Assembly (NCBI GenBank): GCA_963757605.1
Contig: CAVWSF010000003.1
Location: 968,556-1,032,555 of the forward strand
DNA length: 64,000 nucleotides
Reading direction: 5' to 3'
DNA from: JAICJC01 sp963757605
GTDB taxonomy: Bacteria > Actinomycetota > Thermoleophilia > Gaiellales > JAICJC01
The position numbers and the translations under genes are program-made. Under the pieces are notes generated by a model. It was not told the origin of the DNA. It searched no databases and was given only the letters and a program-made list of their open reading frames with translations. Below are positions 1 to 7,010 of this stretch, piece by piece (within the stretch, counting starts at the first letter, position 1; each line of letters begins with the position of its first letter).

Positions 1-1
1 A

Positions 2-403
2 AACCGGCTCGACGGGCCGATGGCCGTCGTCCACAACGCAGCGATGATGTTCCCGGCGAAGGTGCTGGGCGATCGCGAACTGTGGCCGAAGCTCAGGGCC
101 GACCTCGAGTCGTGGCTCTCGACCGACGACAACGAGCGCTCGCTCATCCCGCAGTGGGAGGCGTGCCTCCTCTACGACCAGATGGAGACCCTGCCGGCCT
201 GCACGGTGCCGATGCACGTGATCGCGTTCGCCGAGGACGTCCAGGCCCCGCCGCAGGACGGGCGCGAGGTGGCCGAGCTCGCCCCGGCCGCCGAGTACCA
301 CGAGTTCGAGGGCATGGGCCACTGCTCGATCTACGGACACGCCCACGACGTCCTGAACCCGTTCATCCGCGACATCGTGCTGCGGTACGACGAGCGGCAC
401 TGA
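2..403 (+). CDS. alpha/beta-hydrolase, C-terminal part (5' truncated by window edge)
   Basis: The frame is open from base 2, before any start codon, so the gene begins outside the window and about 133 codons remain. The visible part fits the C-terminal half of an alpha/beta-hydrolase: a strand PMHVIAFAED that would carry the acid residue, then a segment ending in EFEGMGHCSIYGHAHDV, where the His of GMGHCS is the likely catalytic-triad base, then a closing helix. The nucleophile elbow is outside, so the substrate cannot be judged. An ATG at 20 is only an internal Met. Ends before a bidirectional hairpin shared with the opposing gene. Confidence 0.75.
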   Translation, partial: NRLDGPMAVVHNAAMMFPAKVLGDRELWPKLRADLESWLSTDDNERSLIPQWEACLLYDQMETLPACTVPMHVIAFAEDVQAPPQDGREVAELAPAAEYHEFEGMGHCSIYGHAHDVLNPFIRDIVLRYDERH

Positions 404-418
404 CCGGCGCACAAACGA

Positions 419-452
419 CCGGCGGGCCACCTCGTGTGAGGCGACCCGCCGG
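419..452. terminator. bidirectional hairpin terminator
   Basis: Inverted repeat CCGGCGGG (419-426) / CCCGCCGG (445-452) with an inner CCTC-GTGT-GAGG stem. It sits between the stop codons of two convergent genes. There is no clear T-tract, as is usual in GC-rich Actinobacteria. Confidence 0.6.
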
Positions 453-495
453 CCTGCGAAGGTGGCTGGACAGTCGGGTCTCCAGCCGGGTCGTG

Positions 496-1140
496 CTAGC
501 TCTGCACCGCCGGCGTGGCGGAGACCGGAGCCTGCTCGCGCTTCGAGTGGAAGCCGAAGCCGAGCTCGCGGTTGCGGAGCACGCCACCGATGACGATGAT
601 CGCGAAGCCGATGCCCGTGAGGAGCAGGGCGGCGCCGGTGAAGATGGCGAACAGCGAGAGGCCGTCAGCCATGTAGCTGGACTGCAGAGCGGTCTGCAGC
701 GCCGTCGAGGTCACCCAGATGTCGCGGGCGCCGTTGCTCTGCGGCTGACCGTTCACCTGGACAGCCTGGGCCGGATCGTTGGTGCCCTTGCCGTCGGCCG
801 TCGCGTAGCGCGGCATCTCGGCGTAGGTCAGGCCACCAGTGGCCTCGAGCGTATGGATCCGCATGTACCCGGCGAACGCGTGGGCGCGGTCACCGGTGTT
901 GATGTCCTTGTTCGCAACCGCGAGGGTCGGGAAGCTGATCTTGGACACGTCGAGCCCGGCCTGCTTGGCCTCGGCCTTGATCGCCGCCGGCGTCATGTCG
1001 GGGGAACCGACGATGTTCTCCTGTGCGAGCGAGTCGTGCACCGTCCCGCGGGCCTGGACCCCGGTATAGAGCGCACCGGCGCCGACCACAATCAGCACCA
1101 CCGCCGCGATGACTCCACCAATTTCGAAGACTTTCCGCAC
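496..1140 (-). CDS. two-TM membrane protein of the family often mislabelled 'aromatic ring-opening dioxygenase LigA'
   Basis: 214 aa. Start GTG at 1140 is set by AAGGGAG six bases upstream and by a -35/-10 pair further up; the frame is open beyond this but that extension is Arg-rich and not protein-like. Residues about 5-28 (FEIGGVIAAVVLIVVGAGAL) form one membrane helix, about 165-190 a second (FAIFTGAALLLTGIGFAIIV), with an extracytoplasmic domain between containing RIHTLEATGGLTYAEMPRYA. From memory, close relatives occur in Streptomyces and other Actinobacteria, where the LigA label is common; I see no metal-binding or dioxygenase motif here. Function unknown; envelope location likely. Confidence 0.8.
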   Translation of the reverse strand: MRKVFEIGGVIAAVVLIVVGAGALYTGVQARGTVHDSLAQENIVGSPDMTPAAIKAEAKQAGLDVSKISFPTLAVANKDINTGDRAHAFAGYMRIHTLEATGGLTYAEMPRYATADGKGTNDPAQAVQVNGQPQSNGARDIWVTSTALQTALQSSYMADGLSLFAIFTGAALLLTGIGFAIIVIGGVLRNRELGFGFHSKREQAPVSATPAVQS

Positions 1141-1158
1141 GATCGCTCCCTTCGTCTG

Positions 1159-1186
1159 TTTGTAGTCGTTGACCGTGTGAGGCCAA
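1159..1186 (-). promoter_or_regulatory. sigma70-type promoter for the gene starting at 1140
   Basis: On the minus strand: -35 TTGGCC (1186-1181), 16-base spacer, -10 TACAAA (1164-1159), then about 11 bases to AAGGGAG and the GTG start. Confidence 0.5.
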
Positions 1187-1328
1187 GTTTCGGCGGAAGG
1201 CAACGCCCGGAACATCGGGAGTCGCACGGAAACGCATGGCGGCAAAACCGGCAGGATTCCTGCGGATTCACCGCATTCGGGAAGCGGGTCTCCGTCACAA
1301 GCCCGCTCTGGGCGGCGTGGGAGGCGGC

Positions 1329-1473
1329 GTGGGGTCAGACCCGCATCGGCCGCCGTTGCGCCCGCGTAACCGCTGTGTTGCAGACGACGCGCGACGCGCC
1401 CTGACGCTCGCGTCGACCTGTCACATTGCGTGTGACGAACCTGCAACCCGGCCGATGCGGGGTCTGACCCCAC
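1329..1473. repeat. 145-bp inverted-repeat element (REP/BIME- or MITE-like) with GGGGTCAGACCCC cores
   Basis: Left arm 1329-1352 and right arm 1449-1473 are near-perfect reverse complements: GTGGGGTCAGACC(C)CGCATCGGCCG on each inward-reading strand, differing by one C. A second nested pair, GTTGCAG (about 1378) and CTGCAAC (about 1441), lies inside. The whole could fold as one long interrupted hairpin. It carries no ORF I trust and lies between two minus-strand genes. The core motif recurs at 12895 and 60934. Such palindromes are known near REP-associated (RAYT) transposases; none is in this window. Confidence 0.7.
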
Positions 1474-1499
1474 TGCCTCGTGCCGTTGCGGGCGGGCGG

Positions 1500-1709
1500 C
1501 TACGCCAGTCGATCGGTGCGTACGCCGAAACGCTCGTCGACGAGGTCGTCGAGCTTCTGCGTGAGCCAGGTGGTCACGACGGCGACGGCGATGTAGCCGA
1601 GCCACTGCTTGGCCGTCACGCCGTGCTGTTCCTTCTTCGTCCGCCGCGCCCGCATCGTCCCGCTCATGGCCGGCCGCGCGACGACGGCGAGTGCCTCGCC
1701 GGCCCGCAT
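1500..1709 (-). CDS. small single-TM membrane protein
   Basis: 69 aa. ATG at 1709 is chosen because GGAGG lies eight bases upstream, at the end of the DUF3618 gene; a GTG at 1715 overlaps that gene's TGA, and a GTG at 1619 preceded by AAGGA is another option giving 39 aa. The C-terminal half holds one membrane helix (WLGYIAVAVVTTWL) followed by a charged tail KLDDLVDERFGVR. It is the last gene of a four-gene run of small envelope proteins and probably acts with them. No family recognised. Confidence 0.55.
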   Translation of the reverse strand: MRAGEALAVVARPAMSGTMRARRTKKEQHGVTAKQWLGYIAVAVVTTWLTQKLDDLVDERFGVRTDRLA

Positions 1710-1711
1710 CC

Positions 1712-1894
1712 TCACCGCCTCCGCCCCAGCACGCCGCCGGCGCGCCGCTTCGCGCCCTGGAGCTTGATCCGCAGGCGGTCCTTCGCGCGTCGCGGGGCGT
1801 TGGCCTTGTAGGCGAGAGCGGCGACGGTGTCGCCGAGCTGCTCGCGGGCCTCCTCTACCTGCTGCCGGCGGACTTCGCGCGTGTCTTGAGCCAT
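1712..1894 (-). CDS. DUF3618-family small protein
   Basis: 60 aa starting MAQDTREVRR. A perfect Shine-Dalgarno GAAGGAGG precedes the ATG at 1894. The QQVEEAREQLGDTVAALAYKAN helix is the hallmark of DUF3618, where Ile/Arg-rich helices precede a basic tail (here RRAKDRLRIKLQGAKRRAGG). The usual membrane helix of longer members is absent. Overlaps the upstream holin-like gene by 40 bases. In Actinobacteria DUF3618 genes usually sit next to the holin-X/YqjE family, as here; function unknown, probably peripheral envelope. Confidence 0.7.
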   Translation of the reverse strand: MAQDTREVRRQQVEEAREQLGDTVAALAYKANAPRRAKDRLRIKLQGAKRRAGGVLGRRR

Positions 1895-2277
1895 GCGATG
1901 TCCTCCTTCACTGAGTCGACGGTTTCGTCGGGAACGGGCGGCGTGCCGCGTCGCAGCGCCCGCGTCCCGAAGAGCAGGACGATCGCTCCGAGCACGGCCA
2001 GGACGAGCGTGACGACGAGCGCCGCGAGCCAGGCATCCATCGCGGTCGCGAGGGCCAGGACGGCGGTGGCGATCAGCGTGCCGAGCACCGCGAGCATCAG
2101 CACAGCCCCGACGGCGAGGAGGCCGATACCGACCGCGAGGCGGCGCCCCTTCTCGGCCAGCTCGGCCTTCGCGAGGTCGAGCTCGCGCCGCACCAGCTCC
2201 GACGCGTCGCGGAGGAGCGCCTTCGTGAGCTCGGCGACGGAGCGGTCGTCGTTGCCTGGGATGCTCGTCCCGCTCAC
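1855..2277 (-). CDS. putative actinobacterial holin-X / YqjE-like phage holin family protein
   Basis: 140 aa. GTG start at 2277 overlaps the preceding gene's TGA (GTGA), so translation is probably coupled. N-terminal amphipathic helix SVAELTKALLRDASELVRRE followed by LDLAKAELAEKGRR, then two long membrane helices at about 48-75 and 82-104 and a cytoplasmic tail. This is the architecture of the holin superfamily III / DUF1469 proteins. No phage genes surround it, so a cellular envelope role is more likely than lysis. Confidence 0.75.
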   Translation of the reverse strand: MSGTSIPGNDDRSVAELTKALLRDASELVRRELDLAKAELAEKGRRLAVGIGLLAVGAVLMLAVLGTLIATAVLALATAMDAWLAALVVTLVLAVLGAIVLLFGTRALRRGTPPVPDETVDSVKEDIAWLKTRAKSAGSR

Positions 2278-2573
2278 GCTGCCGCCCCTCGCCGGAACGA
2301 CCGCCCCGCGCGGGTGACGTCCGGATCGGCGGCGCGCCGACCATCTCCGTCGACGAGCGCATCGCGGATCTCGCGCAGCAGCTCGTTCTGATCCCCCAGG
2401 TACTCCATCCGCTTCTGCGCCATCTCGTTTCGCAGCTCCGCGAGCTCGACCTGCGTCTCGCGCAGCTGGTTCCCCTGGATCTGCTTGTCGCGCTGGCGGT
2501 AGGCGATCAGGGCCAGGACCAGGTTGCCGACGCCGAGCAGGATGAGGACCACGTAGTAGTCGAACTGGCTCAC
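2274..2573 (-). CDS. small membrane protein with coiled-coil
   Basis: 99 aa. GTG start at 2573 with a weak AGGGAG directly upstream. Residues 6-25 (YYVVLILLGVGNLVLALIAY) make one membrane helix; residues about 30-70 (LRETQVELAELRNEMAQKR) look like a coiled coil; the tail is basic. First gene of the run 2573-1500. No named family recognised. Confidence 0.6.
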   Translation of the reverse strand: MSQFDYYVVLILLGVGNLVLALIAYRQRDKQIQGNQLRETQVELAELRNEMAQKRMEYLGDQNELLREIRDALVDGDGRRAADPDVTRAGRSFRRGAAA

Positions 2574-2641
2574 GCTCCCTGCCTACCCGCGGCGAACGCG
2601 GCGAAAACCGGACGCGCCGCGCTCGGAGGAGTACACTCCGC

Positions 2642-2728
2642 CGAGTCAGGTTAAGCAGACAGCCTGCCTGGCCGGAGGCGATCGGCCGGGATAGTCGTCT
2701 CCGGCTGCTGCTCCCTAGACCTGACTCG
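2642..2728. ncRNA. structured leader candidate between divergent genes
   Basis: A 10-bp closing stem CGAGTCAGGT (2642-2651) / ACCTGACTCG (2719-2728) encloses a second stem AGCAG-CAGCC / GGCT-CTGCT and an inner GGCCG / CGGCC hairpin. It lies 53 bases before the STAS gene and 68 bases before the divergent small gene, so it could be a leader of either. I cannot match it to a known riboswitch class. The nesting of three stems is more than expected from GC content alone. Confidence 0.4.
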
Positions 2729-2781
2729 ACTCCCTCCCGCGCCTCCCCCAGGCAAGCCCGAGCCTTGCTGGAGAGTGCAAC

Positions 2782-3165
2782 ATGGACGGAACGCTGGATG
2801 TCGTGCATGCACCGGGCGTCGACGTGCTCGTCCTCCGAGGAGAGCACGACCTCTCCACCTCGACCGACCTCGAGACGCGGATCGACGCTGCGCTCGATGC
2901 CGGAAAGAGCGTCGTCATCGACCTGAGCGCCGTGGACTTCATCGACAGCACCGTGCTCGCGGCGATCCTGCACGGTCAGCGGCGTGCCACCCCCGAGAGC
3001 GACGGCCGCGGGCCCGGGCTCGCAGTCGTCGCCTCGCCGGGTGCCGCGTTCGTCGCGCGAATGCTGTCGTTCGTCCAGATCGATAGCCAGGTTGCCGTGC
3101 ACCGCTCGCGCAACTCGGCCGTGGTCAGTCTCAGGCCGTGGCCGGGCGCGCGGCTGCGCGCCTAG
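2782..3165 (+). CDS. STAS-domain protein (anti-sigma factor antagonist-like)
   Basis: 127 aa. ATG preceded by GGAG nine bases upstream. The protein is a single STAS domain: strand VDVLVLRGEHDLSTSTDLE, helix, then VVIDLSAVDFIDSTVLAAIL. Ser56 in the DST triad sits at the position phosphorylated by RsbW/SpoIIAB-type kinases in SpoIIAA/RsbV relatives, so phospho-switching by an anti-sigma kinase is likely from family knowledge. No such kinase is adjacent. Possible structured leader upstream. Confidence 0.85.
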   Translation: MDGTLDVVHAPGVDVLVLRGEHDLSTSTDLETRIDAALDAGKSVVIDLSAVDFIDSTVLAAILHGQRRATPESDGRGPGLAVVASPGAAFVARMLSFVQIDSQVAVHRSRNSAVVSLRPWPGARLRA

Positions 3166-3265
3166 CCCCGAGCTCCCGTGCGACAGACTCGATCGTCGAG
3201 ACGAGCTGCGTCATCGGCGCTCCGTCCGTGCCGCCGAGCTCGTCGAGCGTCCAGGCCGCGAGCAC
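3131..3265 (-). CDS. possible small protein or gene remnant
   Basis: An overlooked minus-strand frame, open from about 3365, ends at TGA 3131. The only common start is GTG at 3265, giving 44 aa: VLAAWTLDELGGTDGAP then MTQLVSTIESVARELGAR. The composition is protein-like (acidic, non-Arg-rich), unlike other antisense frames here, and upstream residues HWQGLRHPGG continue the character without a start. It overlaps the STAS gene end by 35 bases. It may be the 3' end of a decayed gene. Confidence 0.25.
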   Translation of the reverse strand: MLAAWTLDELGGTDGAPMTQLVSTIESVARELGARRAAARPATA

Positions 3266-3585
3266 GGTCCCGCCCGGGTGCCGAAGTCCTTGCCAGTGAC
3301 TCGTCGCCTGCCGGCCCGCCCGGGCACCGCGTTTCGCCGCGGCGCGCGGCGGGGTACGTCGGCCTCAGATGCGACTCTCGCCCCCCGACCTCGAGATCGA
3401 TCCCGGCGCCTCCGCCGCCTGCGCCGCAGCCGCCGTCCCAGCCGGACCGGCCGTTGACGCCGCCGTCGGTGCCCGGCGAGCCCGAGCAGCCACCCGATCC
3501 CTCCCCGGGGCCGAACCCCGGCGAGCCGCCGCCCGGAACGCCGCAGATCCGCACCACGTCCATCTTCGCCGAGAGGAGAACCACG
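3266..3585. other. intergenic region with proline-rich open frame
   Basis: No convincing gene. From about 3370 the plus-strand frame of the following CsbD gene is open and would encode a very Pro-rich stretch (PPPPAPQPPSQPDR, PGEPEQPPDPSPGP). It is joined to CsbD without a stop, but the good ribosome site directly at 3586 argues that CsbD starts there. Treat the Pro-rich part as unproven. Confidence 0.3.
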
Positions 3586-3786
3586 ATGTCCGAGAGCAGC
3601 CAGGAGATGAAGGGCCGCGCCAAGCAGGCCGCCGGCGACCTGACCGACGACAAGGAGCTGAAGCGCGAAGGGCAGGTCGACCAGGCCGGGGCCCGCGCGA
3701 AGGACAAGATCGACGAGGCCGCCGACAAGGCCAAGCAGGGCATGGACAAGCTCGCCGGGAAGGCGAAGGACCGCGGCGGCGGCTGA
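3586..3786 (+). CDS. CsbD-family stress response protein
   Basis: 66 aa, starting MSESSQEMKGRAKQAAGDLT after AGAGGAG. The Lys/Ala/Gly/Asp-rich, hydrophilic helical repeats KGRAKQAAGDLTDD and KDKIDEAADKAKQGMDKLAG are typical of CsbD, a small abundant cytoplasmic protein induced by general stress (sigma-B in Bacillus). Molecular function is unknown in the family. Nearby STAS gene may be in the same stress circuit (inference). Confidence 0.85.
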   Translation: MSESSQEMKGRAKQAAGDLTDDKELKREGQVDQAGARAKDKIDEAADKAKQGMDKLAGKAKDRGGG

Positions 3787-3792
3787 GGAGCC

Positions 3793-3903
3793 CTACCTGC
3801 CCTGGCCCGCGACCGCGCCGCAGCTGCGGCAGGTCGTGCGGCCGAGGTGGTCCTGGAGCAGCTGGCGGTGGCTGCAGAGAATCCGGATGAGGAGCGACCT
3901 CAT
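3793..3903 (-). CDS. possible 36-aa zinc-ribbon-like micro-protein
   Basis: A frame from ATG 3903 gives 36 aa beginning MRSLLIRILCSHRQLLQDHL and containing CSH and, later, CRSC, a spacing that could bind a metal. No ribosome site is visible and no family is recognised. Supported only by composition and the four Cys/His positions. Confidence 0.25.
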   Translation of the reverse strand: MRSLLIRILCSHRQLLQDHLGRTTCRSCGAVAGQGR

Positions 3904-3976
3904 GACGGAGGAGGATCGCGTCGCCGCGCCCCGCCGGCATCGGTGCGGACACCGAAACCGGCCTGCGGAGAACCCC

Positions 3977-4012
3977 GGAGGGGCCCGGCCCCGTGTGGAG
4001 CCGGGCCCCTCC
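3977..4012 (-). terminator. terminator of the M36 protease gene
   Basis: Perfect 13-bp inverted repeat GGAGGGGCCCGGC (3977-3989) / GCCGGGCCCCTCC (4000-4012) with a 10-base loop, eight bases past the stop codon of the protease gene. Confidence 0.75.
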
Positions 4013-4019
4013 CGGTCGA

Positions 4020-6923
4020 TCAGCTCGGCGAGCCGTACACCTCGAGCTCGCTCATGTCCATGAAGTCGCAGCCGGAGAACGGCCCCGGGCACGACGCGCC
4101 CGGGATCTGGAACACCTGCGGCGCGATCATGGTGAACCGGACGAACTGGACGCCGTCGCCGGTGCCGGCGTTCAGCGTGACCGCGTTCACCTTGCCGAGG
4201 TCGGCCGGCGTGAACTGGCCTTCCGCTGCGACCTGGTAGGTCGTCCCGTCGGCCGAGGTCTCGATCTTGAAGTCGCCCGTCGCGGCGCTCGGCGAGTCGC
4301 CGCACGTGTTCGACGGGTCGACACCGAAGGTCGAGATGTCGATGGCCGCCGGGAGCTTGACGACGATGAACTTGGGCGTGTTCGTCGTCGGCTGGCCGGT
4401 CGGGCTCAGATCCGACGTCGAGCCCCAGCCCACCCCCTGCTGCTGGTCGATCGCGTTGATCGGGCCGCAGCCGAAGGCGGTGAAGTCCGGGCCGTTGAAG
4501 GCCGAGACGCTGGCACCCTTGAGCGCCGACGCCCAGTCTCGGACGAGCCGGAAGTTGTGCTGGGTCGCACCTGCGCTCTGCGCCGCGATCGCCTGCGTGA
4601 TCACGGCCCGGTCATACCCGTTCGCGAACGCCACCACGTCGTGGTAGGTGCCCACGAAGATGCCGTCGATCTCGAAGCGGCCGTTGGCGTTCGTCGCGTC
4701 GGACAGGTCGGCGCCCGGGAACCCCGAGGCGTGGCCGCCCAGGTAGACCTGCGTGCCGGCGATCGGATCGCCGGTCTGCACGTCGGTGACCTTGCCCCGG
4801 AACGTCCCCTTCGGCGTGCTCGGGGCCGGAGGCAGGCTCGTGTCCGCGACGGGATTCGTGTCCTGCCCGTCGACGGACGCTGCGAAGTAGCCCATCCCGC
4901 GGTGCGCGAACACCTTCCAGATGGTGTCGTGCGCCTTGCCGCCGTTCACGACCTGGTCGGCCTGGAGGATGGCGTTTCGCATGTCGAGGAACGACGGCGC
5001 CGCCGGCGAGAGCTCCATCGCCCGCGTGACCAGGTTCTCGGTCACGCTCGATCCGAGCGCGCGACGCAGATCCCACAGCGTCTCGCCCCAGATCTCGCCG
5101 TCGGCGTGCACCTCGGGCTGGCCGATGATCTTGCCGAAGTCGCCGTAGGTGTAGCCGCCGGACCCGACGTCCGGGGTGCCGGGGCACCGGGACGCCGGAG
5201 CGCCGACCGCACAGTCGAGCGGCTGCGTGCGGATCAGGTTCGCGTTCTCGCTGACGTACCTGCCGACGAGGACGTCGCCGGACCCCTGCGGATCGGGCTG
5301 GAACCCGAGGTTGTTCAGGAAGTCCATCGCGTACCAGTCGCTCCAGGCCTCGCCCATCGCGCCCGGCTGCGCGCCGTTCAGCGTCGAGACGCCGTTGGCG
5401 TCGATGACGAGCCGGTTCGAGAGCCCGTGCGTGTACTCGTGGTAGACGACGTCGGCCTCGTCGCCGCCGTTCGATGCCAGGAACGGGTCGAGGTTGCCGG
5501 TGTTCGGCTGATGGAACAGGTACATCTGCATGATCGGCGGGGTGCCGTCGGGCGGCGTCGACATGTTGGCGTTGTCGACGTGGCCGCCGTCGGGCAGGCC
5601 GTTGTCGAGCGCGGCGCCGTCATCCGGCTGCGCCTGGACGGCGTCGTGCCCGAGGCCCTGGCCCGCCGGGTTCGACTGCTGGAAGTTCCCGGCCGCGGGC
5701 GTGAACCCGATCGGCGCGGCCATGAGGTGATCGTGGAAGTTGTTGACGTAGTAGAAGACCTGGGTGGCGTTCTGTCGCCGGTTTGCGCGCCAGGAGCGGG
5801 CCTGGTCGGGATTCCACGAGCACATGAACTGCGGCGTGCACGGCGGCCCGCCGGCGGGCGTCGAGAACGACTGGAACGCGAAGTCCCAGCTGTGATCGCT
5901 CGCGGCGCTCACCTCCTCGCTCGACTGCGGGATGTTGTCGTCGTTCACGTCGGTGTAGACGTGGGTGTTGTTGCCCTGGAGCCGATGCTCGCGGGCGGCG
6001 GGGAGCCAGCCGGGTGACGTGAAGTCGACCTCGTGCTGGGTGCCGCCGAGCGGGGCGCCGGGCCAGTAGTCGAAGACCGAGCCGTTGGCGTCGTCGGTCA
6101 GGCTCTGGCGGTAGAGCACGCGGCCGGTCGCCGCGTCGATCACATGCAGGTAGGCGGTCGGCGACGACATCGTGACCGTCTGCCAGCCGAGCCGCGTCCC
6201 GCCGAGCGTCTGGAACAGGACCAGCTTCGCGCTGTCGAGCCGGGTCGCGCGCGCGGCACCGATGTCGGCGCGCGCGGCGGCGAGCGCCCGCGACGCCGAG
6301 AGCGACGGGATCGCCGAGACGTCGCCGAGATCGCTCACAGGCGATCCGGTGACGTTCACCAGGCGCCCGTCACGCGCGACGGCCGCCTCGAGCCCGTTGC
6401 CGAAGAGCGGGACGCCGTGCATCGTCTGCGTCCAGCCGAGGTGATGCGTGCCCGCGATGTCGACGTAGTCGCGCACGAGCCGCAGCCCGGTCATCGACCG
6501 GGCGGAGAGCTTGAAGATCTTCGCGTGGTCTCGGACGTAGCCGAGGGCGACGCTCGATGCGGGCGCCGCGCTCGGGCCGGTCAGGAAGCCGTTCAGGCGG
6601 CCGACCATGCGCGGGGTGCCGGTCAGCGGGTCGATCGTGATCGCCCCCTGGAGGCCGAGCTGGTTCCCCAGCCGGACGACGGCCATGCTGGGCGTCGCCG
6701 CCAGGTTCGCAGCACGCTGCCGCAGCACCTGGCCGGACGTCCCTGACGCGCGCACGTCGAGGAACGCCTTGGCGACCGCCCCACCCCTGTGGGGTTTCGC
6801 CGTCGCACCTCCTGCGGCGGCAGACTGCACCGCCCCACTCAAAGACACCGCGCCGATCAGCATCGCAAGGACGCGGACTCGGCGACCCACCACGGACCGT
6901 GCGACCCCACCAGTCGAGCTCAC
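4020..6923 (-). CDS. secreted M36 (fungalysin-type) metallopeptidase
   Basis: 967 aa. GTG start at 6923 with GGGGGAGG five bases upstream. N-terminal signal peptide (RRVRVLAMLIGAVSLSGAVQ) ending near residue 40; propeptide with FTP-like region (residues about 45-330); M36 catalytic domain with HEYTH at about residues 493-497 (zinc His, His and catalytic Glu) inside VVYHEYTHGLSNRLV, and the downstream helix GEAWSDWYAMDFL carrying the third zinc ligand Glu. After about residue 700 follows a CarboxypepD_reg-like beta domain (FRGKVTDVQTGDPIAGTQVY) and a C-terminal discoidin-like domain. Zinc endopeptidase acting outside the cell. Followed by a strong terminator; stands alone. Confidence 0.9.
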   Translation of the reverse strand: MSSTGGVARSVVGRRVRVLAMLIGAVSLSGAVQSAAAGGATAKPHRGGAVAKAFLDVRASGTSGQVLRQRAANLAATPSMAVVRLGNQLGLQGAITIDPLTGTPRMVGRLNGFLTGPSAAPASSVALGYVRDHAKIFKLSARSMTGLRLVRDYVDIAGTHHLGWTQTMHGVPLFGNGLEAAVARDGRLVNVTGSPVSDLGDVSAIPSLSASRALAAARADIGAARATRLDSAKLVLFQTLGGTRLGWQTVTMSSPTAYLHVIDAATGRVLYRQSLTDDANGSVFDYWPGAPLGGTQHEVDFTSPGWLPAAREHRLQGNNTHVYTDVNDDNIPQSSEEVSAASDHSWDFAFQSFSTPAGGPPCTPQFMCSWNPDQARSWRANRRQNATQVFYYVNNFHDHLMAAPIGFTPAAGNFQQSNPAGQGLGHDAVQAQPDDGAALDNGLPDGGHVDNANMSTPPDGTPPIMQMYLFHQPNTGNLDPFLASNGGDEADVVYHEYTHGLSNRLVIDANGVSTLNGAQPGAMGEAWSDWYAMDFLNNLGFQPDPQGSGDVLVGRYVSENANLIRTQPLDCAVGAPASRCPGTPDVGSGGYTYGDFGKIIGQPEVHADGEIWGETLWDLRRALGSSVTENLVTRAMELSPAAPSFLDMRNAILQADQVVNGGKAHDTIWKVFAHRGMGYFAASVDGQDTNPVADTSLPPAPSTPKGTFRGKVTDVQTGDPIAGTQVYLGGHASGFPGADLSDATNANGRFEIDGIFVGTYHDVVAFANGYDRAVITQAIAAQSAGATQHNFRLVRDWASALKGASVSAFNGPDFTAFGCGPINAIDQQQGVGWGSTSDLSPTGQPTTNTPKFIVVKLPAAIDISTFGVDPSNTCGDSPSAATGDFKIETSADGTTYQVAAEGQFTPADLGKVNAVTLNAGTGDGVQFVRFTMIAPQVFQIPGASCPGPFSGCDFMDMSELEVYGSPS

Positions 6924-6958
6924 GGTGACCTCCCCCGTTTCGTCGGACGACGGGCCGG

Positions 6959-6988
6959 AGTATCCAATAACCCCTGGTGAATCCGCAA
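6959..6988 (-). promoter_or_regulatory. promoter for the M36 protease gene
   Basis: Minus strand: -35 TTGCGG (6988-6983), 18-base spacer, -10 GATACT (6964-6959), about 35 bases before the GTG start. Confidence 0.4.
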
Positions 6989-6991
6989 GGA

Positions 6992-7007
6992 CGTCGCTCG
7001 AGCGACG
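6992..7007 (-). terminator. 16-bp perfect palindrome after the ZIP gene
   Basis: CGTCGCTCGAGCGACG, three bases past the stop codon at 7011. It may be the operon terminator or a protein-binding site upstream of the protease promoter. Confidence 0.4.
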
Positions 7008-7010
7008 AAT

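Noticed and set aside
496..1140. Dioxygenase (LigA) function
   Set aside because: I recall this label on relatives, but the sequence is a two-helix membrane protein with no catalytic motif.
1855..2277. Prophage remnant
   Set aside because: Only a holin-like gene is present; DUF3618 partner and no other phage genes indicate a normal cellular set.
3993..6017. Long plus-strand open frame opposite the M36 gene
   Set aside because: Arg/Ala/Val-rich shadow of a high-GC gene; no start signal or motif, while the minus strand has full M36 motifs.
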